64,000 bases of DNA from an uncultured Bacteroidales bacterium. GTDB taxonomy: Bacteria; Bacteroidota; Bacteroidia; Bacteroidales; Paludibacteraceae. The notes beneath the pieces are model-generated. The model was given only the letters and a program-made list of their open reading frames with translations. It did not search any database and was not told where the DNA came from. The position numbers were made by a program, and so were the translations under genes. Below, piece by piece: positions 34,294 to 41,948 of the stretch (positions are counted from its first letter, which is position 1; each line of letters starts with the position of its first letter). The stretch covers positions 1-64,000 of the forward strand of contig CADCDS010000012.1 in the NCBI GenBank assembly GCA_902800215.1, written 5' to 3'.

Positions 34294-36477
34294 ATGGAAG
34301 TAACACATGAACAGTTAGTAGAGGCATTGCGGACGTACTTTGGGTTTGATACGTTCAAGGGCAATCAGGAAGCCATCATACGTAATGTGATGGAGGGGAA
34401 AGACACGTTTGTATTGATGCCGACCGGAGGAGGAAAGAGTCTCTGTTTCCAGTTGCCATCGTTGATCATGGACGGAGTAGCGATTGTTATTTCGCCGCTG
34501 ATTGCGTTGATGAAGAACCAGGTGGATGCGATGAGTAACTACTCGGAGGAGGAAGGCGTAGCGCATTTCATCAATTCGAGTTTAAGTCGGCCTGAGATCG
34601 CCGCGGTGAAAGACGATGTGCTGGCAGGCAAGACGAAGTTGCTGTACCTGGCGCCGGAGAGTTTGAACAAGGGAGAGAACGTGGACTTTCTGAAGGGTGT
34701 GAAGATCTCTTTCTACGCGGTGGATGAGGCGCATTGTATCTCGGAATGGGGTCACGATTTCCGTCCGGAGTACAGTCAGATCCGTAGCATGGTACAACGC
34801 ATCGGTAAAGCGCCGATTATTGCGTTGACTGCGACGGCGACGCCGAAGGTGCAGAAAGACATCCAGAAGAACTTAGGTATGCTGGAGGCGACGGTATTCA
34901 AGAGCAGTTTCAACCGTCCGAACCTGTATTACGAAGTACGTCCGAAAACAGCGGACGTAGATAAGGATCTGGTGCGTTTCATCCGAGGCATGGAAGGCAA
35001 GAGCGGTATCGTCTATTGTTTGGCACGCAAGGAGGTGGAAGATCTGGCGGAGGTGCTGAAGGTAAACGGAATCAGTGCCCGTCCGTACCATGCGGGCATG
35101 GATGCTCAGACGAGGTCTGAGAACCAAGACGCATTCTTGATGGAAGAGTGCCAGGTTATTGTAGCGACGATCGCTTTCGGTATGGGTATTGACAAGCCGG
35201 ACGTGCGGTTTGTGGTGCATTACGATATTCCAAAGAGTTTGGAGGGATATTATCAGGAGACGGGTCGTGCCGGTCGCGACGGAGGTGAAGGAATCTGTCT
35301 GTGTTTCTACAGTCCGGATGATATTGAGCGATTGAGACGTTTCCAGAAAGACAAGACGCCGAAGGAGATCGGAATCGGCAATCAGTTGCTGTTTGAGACG
35401 CAGAGTTATGCGGAGAGTACGATCTGTAGGCGGAAACTGTTGCTGCACTATTTCGGAGAGGAATACAACGAGGAGAAGTGCGGTAATTGCGACAACTGCC
35501 GGAAGACGTATAAGCAGATCGATGCGAGTGAGTTGTTACAGATCGCGCTGGAGACGATTCAGCAGGTGAACGAGCACCATAAGGCCGAACATATCGTAGA
35601 TATCCTGCATGGTAACCAGACAGCAGAGGTGATGAGTTACCATCACGACGAGCTGGATAACTTCGGAGCGGCAAGTGACGTGGAAGAGAGTACGCTGCAT
35701 GCCATCCTGCGACAGGCGCTGTTGGTAGGAATGATCAAGAAGGATGTGGACAGTTACGGCGACCTGAAACTGCAGAAAGACGGACTGAAGTTCATTCGCA
35801 AACCGGGTAAGTTCGAAGTGCCGATTGAGGTGCAAGACGAGGATGAGATCGATATGGACGGTGCAGGAGCAACCTGCGCGGCTGCCGACGAGGTGCTGTA
35901 TGCGATCTTAAAGGATATCCGTAGGAAGGTAGCGAAGAAGAACGATGTTCCGCCGTTTGTGATCTTCCAGGATCCGAGTCTGGAGGCGATGGCGACGACG
36001 TATCCGATCACGATGGAAGAGTTACTGATGATTCCGGGTGTGGGTGTGGCAAAAGCCAAGCGGTACGGTGATGAGTTCCTGCATATTATTAAGGAGTACG
36101 TCGATGAGAACGAGATCATCCGTCCGGAGGATCTGCGGATACGAACTGTTGCGAAGAAGAGTACCCGCAAGAAACAGATTATTCAGGCGATCGACCGGCG
36201 TGTGGATCTGGACGACTTGGCCGAGAGTAACGGTATGTCGATGGAGGAGATGATGGATGAGTTGGAGGCGATCGTGTTCAGCGGTACCAAGATCAACATC
36301 AATTACTTCATCAAGGAGGTAGTGGATCCGGATGAGGAAGAAGAGATCTACGACTACTTCAAGAACGCCGATGACGATAATATCAAGAAGGCGATGGAGG
36401 AGTTAGGCGAGGATTACTACGACGAGATGCATGTACGGTTGGTACGATTGAAGTTCCACTGCGATTTAGGAAACTAA
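34294..36477 (+). CDS. recQ: ATP-dependent DNA helicase RecQ
   Basis: A 727-residue 3'-5' helicase for recombination and replication-fork repair. Walker A MPTGGGKS is at about residues 43-50, the DEAH box (AVDEAHCISEWGHDFRPEY) at about 145, helicase motif VI in YYQETGRAGRDG, and the zinc-binding Cys residues of the RQC domain (CRRKLLLHYFGE..CGNCDNC) at about 379-402. A winged-helix and HRDC domain (TYPITMEELLMIPGVGVAKAKRYG) follow, and then an extra acidic C-terminal segment of about 90 residues common in Bacteroidota RecQ. The stop overlaps the rimO start by one base. Confidence 0.96.
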   Translation: MEVTHEQLVEALRTYFGFDTFKGNQEAIIRNVMEGKDTFVLMPTGGGKSLCFQLPSLIMDGVAIVISPLIALMKNQVDAMSNYSEEEGVAHFINSSLSRPEIAAVKDDVLAGKTKLLYLAPESLNKGENVDFLKGVKISFYAVDEAHCISEWGHDFRPEYSQIRSMVQRIGKAPIIALTATATPKVQKDIQKNLGMLEATVFKSSFNRPNLYYEVRPKTADVDKDLVRFIRGMEGKSGIVYCLARKEVEDLAEVLKVNGISARPYHAGMDAQTRSENQDAFLMEECQVIVATIAFGMGIDKPDVRFVVHYDIPKSLEGYYQETGRAGRDGGEGICLCFYSPDDIERLRRFQKDKTPKEIGIGNQLLFETQSYAESTICRRKLLLHYFGEEYNEEKCGNCDNCRKTYKQIDASELLQIALETIQQVNEHHKAEHIVDILHGNQTAEVMSYHHDELDNFGAASDVEESTLHAILRQALLVGMIKKDVDSYGDLKLQKDGLKFIRKPGKFEVPIEVQDEDEIDMDGAGATCAAADEVLYAILKDIRRKVAKKNDVPPFVIFQDPSLEAMATTYPITMEELLMIPGVGVAKAKRYGDEFLHIIKEYVDENEIIRPEDLRIRTVAKKSTRKKQIIQAIDRRVDLDDLAESNGMSMEEMMDELEAIVFSGTKININYFIKEVVDPDEEEEIYDYFKNADDDNIKKAMEELGEDYYDEMHVRLVRLKFHCDLGN

Positions 36478-37790
36478 TGGTTAAAGGGCAGGTAGATTTT
36501 ATAACGCTGGGGTGTTCGAAGAATTTGGTGGATGCCGAGCGGGTGATGCGGCAGTTGGAGGCGGCAGGTTGGAGGTGTGTGCATGACCCGGAGGAGCCGA
36601 AGGGCGAAGTATGCGTGATCAACACCTGCGGATTTATCGGTGACGCGAAGGAGGAGAGTGTGAATATGATCCTTCAGATGGCGGAGCGGAAGAAGAAGGG
36701 GAAGTTGCGGACGCTGATTGTGATGGGCTGTCTGAGTGAGCGGTATCGGGCAGAGTTGGAGGAAGAATTGCCGGAAGTCGATGAATATTACGGGAAGTTT
36801 GATTTTGAGAACATGGTAGAGAGACTCGGTATCCCGGAATCCCGGAATACCGGAATACCGAAGCAATATGAGCGGAAATTGACGACACCGAAGCATTATG
36901 CGTATTTGAAGATCAGCGAGGGATGTAACCGGTTCTGTTCCTATTGTGCGATACCGCTGATTACGGGACGGCATACGAGTAGGCCGAAGGCGGAGATATT
37001 AGAGGAAGTGCGGTGGCTGGTTAGTCAAGGCGTGAAAGAGTTGAACGTGATCGCACAGGATTTGAGCAGTTATGGGCTGGATTTGGAGAAACGGCATATG
37101 TTACCGGAGTTAGTGGATGAGATGGCGCAGATAGAGGGTGTGGAATGGATACGATTGCATTACGCCTATCCGACGGATTTTCCGGAGGAGTTGTTGGATG
37201 TGATGGCGAAACATGCGAATGTGTGCAAGTATCTGGATATTGCGTTACAACATTGTACGGACCATATGTTGGGTTTGATGAGACGGCATATCAATCGGGC
37301 GGAACAGGACGCGTTGATTAAGAAGATCCGGGAGAAAGTGCCGGGCATCTGCATTCGCACCACTTTGTTGGTAGGTCACCCGGGTGAGACGGAAGAAGAT
37401 TTTGAGGAGTTGAAGGCGTGGGTGAAGGAAATGCGTTTTGACCGAATGGGTTGTTTTGCGTACTCGGATGAAGAAGGAACGTACGCCAATAAGCATTATA
37501 CCGACGATGTGCCGCAAGAGGTGAAGGAACGGCGTGTGGAGGAGTTGATGGCGATTCAGCAGGAGATCAGCGGTGCGTTGATGGCGCAGAAAGTGGGCAC
37601 GGTTCAACGGGTGATTGTGGATCGGAAAGAAGGCGATTATTGGATCGGAAGGACGCAGTACGATAGTCCGGAGGTGGATTGTGAGGTTCTCGTTGAGAAC
37701 ATTGGAAATTGGAAATTGGAAATTGGTGACTTTGTCAATGTTCTGATTACCAAAGCAGAAGAATTTGATTTATACGGAGAGATATGTTAA
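36477..37790 (+). CDS. rimO: Ribosomal protein S12 methylthiotransferase
   Basis: A 437-residue radical-SAM enzyme adding a methylthio group to an Asp of ribosomal protein S12. N-terminal UPF0004 domain with cluster Cys in LGCSKNLVDAE, NTCGFI and MGCLSERY; radical-SAM motif CNRFCSYC at about residue 147; C-terminal TRAM domain. Its KNLVD form distinguishes it from MiaB. Two linkers are built from short DNA repeats: GIPESRNTGIP (36832-36863, eight-base units) between the first two domains and IGNWKLEIG (37701-37728, seven-base units) in the TRAM domain. Start codon overlaps the recQ stop; the end overlaps the HU gene by seven bases. Confidence 0.93.
   Translation: MVKGQVDFITLGCSKNLVDAERVMRQLEAAGWRCVHDPEEPKGEVCVINTCGFIGDAKEESVNMILQMAERKKKGKLRTLIVMGCLSERYRAELEEELPEVDEYYGKFDFENMVERLGIPESRNTGIPKQYERKLTTPKHYAYLKISEGCNRFCSYCAIPLITGRHTSRPKAEILEEVRWLVSQGVKELNVIAQDLSSYGLDLEKRHMLPELVDEMAQIEGVEWIRLHYAYPTDFPEELLDVMAKHANVCKYLDIALQHCTDHMLGLMRRHINRAEQDALIKKIREKVPGICIRTTLLVGHPGETEEDFEELKAWVKEMRFDRMGCFAYSDEEGTYANKHYTDDVPQEVKERRVEELMAIQQEISGALMAQKVGTVQRVIVDRKEGDYWIGRTQYDSPEVDCEVLVENIGNWKLEIGDFVNVLITKAEEFDLYGEIC
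36832..36863 (+). repeat. Eight-base direct repeat inside rimO
   Basis: TCCCGGAA, TCCCGGAA, TACCGGAA, TACCGAAG; in frame, encoding the interdomain linker. Confidence 0.8.
37701..37728 (+). repeat. Seven-base direct repeat inside rimO
   Basis: ATTGGAA three times and then ATTGGTG, in the coding region of the TRAM domain. Three units equal seven codons, so the frame is kept. Confidence 0.85.
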
Positions 37791-38062
37791 CAAAAGAATT
37801 GATCGGCTTGATCGGTAACGAAACAGGGCTGAGTAAGAAAGACACAGAGCAGTTATTGGCGACGATGACGGCCATCCTGCGCGAGAATCTGATGGCAGGC
37901 AAGACCATTCAGCTCCAGGGCATCGGCACGTTAGAAGTGAAAGAGCGCAAGGAGCGTGTGATTGTTCACCCGAAGACGGGTAATCGCACGGTTTCGCCGA
38001 GCAAGAAGCAGATTGCGTTCAAGCCTGTAGCTAACATGAAGGACCATTTAAAAAAGATCTAA
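37784..38062 (+). CDS. HU-family DNA-binding protein
   Basis: A 92-residue nucleoid protein of normal HU/IHF length. It has the helical dimerisation half (MLTKELIGLIGNETGLSKKDTEQLL) and the beta-arm region (GTLEVKERKERVIVHPKTGNR), where the arm tip carries the usual NP/KTG-type motif as HPKTGNRT. It overlaps rimO by seven bases and is followed after three bases by the HU-LysM fusion, a tandem of two HU domains in one message. Confidence 0.93.
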   Translation: MLTKELIGLIGNETGLSKKDTEQLLATMTAILRENLMAGKTIQLQGIGTLEVKERKERVIVHPKTGNRTVSPSKKQIAFKPVANMKDHLKKI

Positions 38063-38065
38063 GTT

Positions 38066-39190
38066 ATGGCAGAGAAACTAAGTTGGACCGAGTTACGCCG
38101 TGCGCTGGCGAGTCGTGCGGGTGTAAGTGAAAAGAGCGCAGGGGCGTTCTTGAACAGTTTCAATGCCCAGCTGATCGAGGCATTGAAGACGGAGAAACAA
38201 GTGAAGGTGAATGGTCTTGGTACGTTTAAGTTACAAGCGGTTGCCGCACGTAAGAGTGTGAACGTGAAGACGGGTGAGGAAATCACTATTCCGGGTTATA
38301 ACAAAATCGTTTTTGCGTCTGAAGCGGGTGTGAAGGAGTTAGTGGAGAGTAATGGCGAAGGGCGAATGGCGAATGGCGAAAGGCCAATGGAGAAGGGCGA
38401 AGGGATAGAGAACGATCCGTTGAAGAAGTTAGGTGTTCAGGCGGCAGAGATTGTAGATATTTTGGGCGAGTTAGGACAAAGTCCTAATACAGAGGCTAAT
38501 GGCGAAAGGTTAGAGGCGAAAGGCGAAGAGCCTGTTGTGGAACCGGAACCGGTCGTAGAACCTGAGCCGGTAGTAGAGATAGAACCGGTAGTAGAACCGG
38601 TAGTAGAGCCTGTAGCGGAGCCGGTTAAAGAAGAGCCTCAGCCGGAAGAGCCGAAGAAAAAGAAAAAACATCATTTCTGGCGGGACACGCTGATTTGCGT
38701 GGTTTGTTTGCTGATTGTGTTAGTGATTGCGTTCTTCTTCTTTCGGAGTGAGATCAGCAGTTGGATCAAGTCGTTTGTAGAAGAGAACAAGACGGAGATT
38801 GTGGTGCCGGCAGAAGAGCAAGAGACGCCTGTGACTGTGACCGAAGAGGTGACAGAGACACCGGAAGTAGTGCAAGAACCGGAGGTTGTTATTGAGCCGC
38901 AGGTAGAACCGGAGACAGCCGTTGAACCGGACTTGTCCCGTTACAAAGGATTGATCAAGACGGAAGAGATTACGGAAGGTAGTCGTCTGGCCTGGATTGC
39001 GAAGAAGTACTATGGTGACCAAGCTTACTGGCCGTACTTGTACGACGCAAACAAGGACCGTATAGATAATCCAAGTAAGATTACGATCGGCACGCCGATT
39101 CGTGTGCCGAAGTTGACGAAGGCGCAAAAGGATACCACGACAGTGGAGTTTTTGGAACTGAAACGAATCGCAGAAGAAGCGATAAGGTAA
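38066..39190 (+). CDS. HU domain - transmembrane - LysM fusion protein
   Basis: A 374-residue protein with an uncommon order. Residues 1-95 are an HU/IHF-like DNA-binding domain (SWTELRRALASRAGVSEKSAG..VKVNGLGTFKLQAVAARKSVNVKTGEE). A repeat-derived linker and a Pro/Glu/Val stretch (PEPVVEPEPVVE) follow. The run KKKKKHH precedes one membrane helix at about 209-227 (LICVVCLLIVLVIAFFFF), which by the positive-inside rule puts the HU domain in the cytoplasm. After a second acidic linker comes a LysM-like domain at about 297-350 (EITEGSRLAWIAKKYYGDQAYW..NPSKITIGTPIRVP) in the periplasm. The layout suggests a bridge from nucleoid to peptidoglycan; this is inference. Confidence 0.88.
   Translation: MAEKLSWTELRRALASRAGVSEKSAGAFLNSFNAQLIEALKTEKQVKVNGLGTFKLQAVAARKSVNVKTGEEITIPGYNKIVFASEAGVKELVESNGEGRMANGERPMEKGEGIENDPLKKLGVQAAEIVDILGELGQSPNTEANGERLEAKGEEPVVEPEPVVEPEPVVEIEPVVEPVVEPVAEPVKEEPQPEEPKKKKKHHFWRDTLICVVCLLIVLVIAFFFFRSEISSWIKSFVEENKTEIVVPAEEQETPVTVTEEVTETPEVVQEPEVVIEPQVEPETAVEPDLSRYKGLIKTEEITEGSRLAWIAKKYYGDQAYWPYLYDANKDRIDNPSKITIGTPIRVPKLTKAQKDTTTVEFLELKRIAEEAIR
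38351..38406 (+). repeat. Seven-base direct repeat, eight units, inside the HU-LysM gene
   Basis: Units of the form AATGGCG/AAGGGCG/AAAGGCC, in frame, encode the linker NGEGRMANGERPMEKGEG directly after the HU domain. Confidence 0.85.
38495..38529 (+). repeat. Seven-base direct repeat, five units, second array in the HU-LysM gene
   Basis: GCTAATG, GCGAAAG, GTTAGAG, GCGAAAG, GCGAAGA encode ANGERLEAKGEE. Same unit family as the non-coding array at 1771-1805. Confidence 0.8.
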
Positions 39191-39212
39191 AGGTTATAGG
39201 TGATAGGTGATC
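39185..39212. repeat. Seven-base direct repeat, four units, containing the uvrA start codon
   Basis: AGGTAAA, GGTTATA, GGTGATA, GGTGATC. It spans the stop codon of the HU-LysM gene and the GTG start of uvrA. Confidence 0.8.
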
Positions 39213-41948
39213 GGGGAAGATTTTATCCATATTGAAGGGGCGGACACGCACAACTTAAAACATGTGACGGTAGACATACCGCGGAATGAGTTGGTGGTAG
39301 TGACGGGAGTGAGCGGCAGCGGCAAGAGTTCGTTGGCGTTTGACACCTTGTATGCGGAGGGTCAGCGGAGGTATGTAGAGAGTCTGAGTGCGTATGCGCG
39401 TCAGTTCATGGGTAGGATGCAGAAGCCGGAGGTGGATAAGATCGAAGGTATTCCTCCGGCGATTGCCATTCAGCAAAAAGTGACGAGTCGCAATCCCCGT
39501 TCCACCGTAGGCACGGTGACGGAGATTTACGACTATTTAAAGTTATTATACGCGCGCGTAGGTCACACGTACTCGCCTGTGAGCGGAGAGGAAGTGAAGA
39601 AGAACACGATCCGGGACGTGGTGCGTTACATGGAAGAACAGGAGATCGGTACGCGTCTGTATTTGATCAGTCCGATTATTCTTCCGGAAGGCCGCACGTT
39701 AGAGGAGCAGTTGGCGTTATGGCAAGGGCAAGGTTTCAGTCGTCTGCTGATTGATGGTGACACAGTGCGTTTGGACAATGAGGCCTGGCAGAAAGCGGAA
39801 GGTCACGAGGCGTATCTGTTAGTGGACCGTATTATAGTGGATCACGAGCAAGCGACGAGTAACCGTTTTGCGGACAGTGTGCAGACAGCGTTTTTTGAGG
39901 GGCACGGAGAATGCCGGATCTGGGTGGACAAGAAGGAGAAAGTGTTCTCCGAGCGTTTTGAGGCGGACGGGATTCAGTTTATCGAGCCGAGTGAGCACTT
40001 GTTTGATTTCAATAATCCGGTAGGTGCGTGTCCGGAGTGCCGCGGTGTAGGTGTGGTTACGGGTATTGATGAGGATCTGGTTATTCCGGACAAGTCGAAA
40101 TCGGTTTATGAAGGTGCTGTTGCCTGCTGGCAAGGCGAGCAGATGCGGAGTTGGCAGGAGGCATTGGTGTATAATGCCAATAAGTTCGGTTTTCCGATCC
40201 ACACGCCGTTCTACGCGTTGAGCCAGGAGCAGAAGATGCTGCTGTGGACAGGGAATGAATGGTTCAAGGGTCTGCATGCATTCTTTAAGGAGATTGAGGA
40301 GAAGCAGTACAGCAAGATCCAGTATAAAGTGCTGTTAGCGCGCTATAAAGGAAGGACGATTTGTCCCGTTTGCCGCGGTTTTCACTTGCGTCCGGAGTCG
40401 GAATATGTGCGTGTGAAGGGAAAGAGTATCCAACAGTTGTGTTCGATGCCTATCTCGGAGTTACAGGCATGGTTCGGGTCAGTGGAATGGACGGATATCG
40501 AAAAGAAGACGATTGATATTGTGCTGACGGAGATCAATAGTCGTCTGCAGTTCATGCAAGATGTGGGTTTGAGTTATTTGACGCTGAACCGGCAGAGTAA
40601 TACCTTATCGGGCGGCGAGAGTCAACGCATCCAATTAGCGAAGAGTTTGGGCAGCAGTTTAGTGGGGTCGCTTTATGTATTGGATGAACCGTCTATCGGA
40701 TTGCATCCGAGGGATACGGAACGGTTGATTCGGGTGCTGAAGGAGTTACGGGATCTGGGCAATACGATTGTGGTGGTGGAGCACGACGAGGATATTATTG
40801 CTGCTGCGGACCATATTATTGAGATCGGTCCTAATGCAGGAAGGCATGGCGGTGAGATTGTGTATGAAGGTAAACCGCGTCCGGAGTTGGTGCATTTCGA
40901 CATTCCGAAACAGAGAAGGCATTGGAACAACTATATCGAGGTAGAAGGAGCATGTGAGAACAACCTAAAGAACCTAACGGTTCGTTTTCCGCTGCATGTG
41001 ATGACATGTGTGACGGGTGTGAGCGGAAGCGGAAAGAGCAGTCTGGTTAGCAAAGTACTCTACCCTGCGTTGAAGAAACACTACGGTGGGTCGTATGCAG
41101 AGCACACGGGTGATTTCGGCCATTTGAAAGGGAGCATGCACCTGATGCGTGACATTGAGTTTGTAGATCAGAATCCGTTGAGTAAGTCGAGCCGTTCGAA
41201 TCCGGTGACCTACCTGAAGGCATATGACGAGATACGAAGGTTGTATTCGGAGCAGGCGTTGTCGCATCAGTTGGGATTCACTCCGGCACATTTCTCGTTT
41301 AACGTGCCGGGCGGTCGGTGCGAGACGTGTCAAGGGGAAGGAACGATCACGATTGAGATGCAGTTTATGGCAGACTTGGTGCTGGAATGCGAGCAATGTC
41401 ACGGAAAACGGTTCAAGCAAGACGTCTTGGATGTGCATTACCGGGGGAAGTCAATTTACGATGTGCTGTGTATGACGGTGAATCAAGCGGTGGAGTTTTT
41501 TGGAGAAGATCCACAGTGCGATAAGATCGTGAAGCGACTGAAGCCGCTGCAAGATGTGGGTTTGGGTTATCTGCAGTTAGGTCAAAGCAGCAGTACATTA
41601 TCGGGCGGTGAGAGTCAACGCGTGAAGTTAGCGTCGTTCCTGGCTCAGGAAGATAACACCCCGACGATTTTTGTGTTTGACGAGCCGACGACGGGTCTGC
41701 ATCACCGCGATATAGAGGTGCTGTTACTGTCCTTGAACCGCTTGGTGAACAACGGTCACACGGTGCTGATTATTGAGCATAATCCGGCTGTAATACTGGC
41801 AGCGGACCATGTGATCGATTTAGGAAAAGAAGGAGGAATAGAGGGCGGAAATATCGTTTGTACCGGTACTCCGGAAGAAGTAGCGGCTTGTGAAGAAAGT
41901 TATACCGGCAAGTATCTTGCCAAAATTATAGAGCAATATGGCAAATAA
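39207..41948 (+). CDS. uvrA: UvrABC excinuclease subunit A
   Basis: A 913-residue damage-recognition ATPase of nucleotide excision repair. Two ABC ATPase halves are seen: Walker A GVSGSGKSS at about residue 33 and again at about 603, signature LSGGESQRIQLA and LSGGESQRVKLA. Zinc modules are CPECRGVG, CPVCRGFHL and CETCQGEG..CEQCHGKRF. The start is the GTG at 39207: an in-frame TAG stands immediately upstream, and the protein then begins with the usual IHIEGADTHNLK. The GTG is part of the seven-base repeat array. Confidence 0.95.
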   Translation: MIGEDFIHIEGADTHNLKHVTVDIPRNELVVVTGVSGSGKSSLAFDTLYAEGQRRYVESLSAYARQFMGRMQKPEVDKIEGIPPAIAIQQKVTSRNPRSTVGTVTEIYDYLKLLYARVGHTYSPVSGEEVKKNTIRDVVRYMEEQEIGTRLYLISPIILPEGRTLEEQLALWQGQGFSRLLIDGDTVRLDNEAWQKAEGHEAYLLVDRIIVDHEQATSNRFADSVQTAFFEGHGECRIWVDKKEKVFSERFEADGIQFIEPSEHLFDFNNPVGACPECRGVGVVTGIDEDLVIPDKSKSVYEGAVACWQGEQMRSWQEALVYNANKFGFPIHTPFYALSQEQKMLLWTGNEWFKGLHAFFKEIEEKQYSKIQYKVLLARYKGRTICPVCRGFHLRPESEYVRVKGKSIQQLCSMPISELQAWFGSVEWTDIEKKTIDIVLTEINSRLQFMQDVGLSYLTLNRQSNTLSGGESQRIQLAKSLGSSLVGSLYVLDEPSIGLHPRDTERLIRVLKELRDLGNTIVVVEHDEDIIAAADHIIEIGPNAGRHGGEIVYEGKPRPELVHFDIPKQRRHWNNYIEVEGACENNLKNLTVRFPLHVMTCVTGVSGSGKSSLVSKVLYPALKKHYGGSYAEHTGDFGHLKGSMHLMRDIEFVDQNPLSKSSRSNPVTYLKAYDEIRRLYSEQALSHQLGFTPAHFSFNVPGGRCETCQGEGTITIEMQFMADLVLECEQCHGKRFKQDVLDVHYRGKSIYDVLCMTVNQAVEFFGEDPQCDKIVKRLKPLQDVGLGYLQLGQSSSTLSGGESQRVKLASFLAQEDNTPTIFVFDEPTTGLHHRDIEVLLLSLNRLVNNGHTVLIIEHNPAVILAADHVIDLGKEGGIEGGNIVCTGTPEEVAACEESYTGKYLAKIIEQYGK

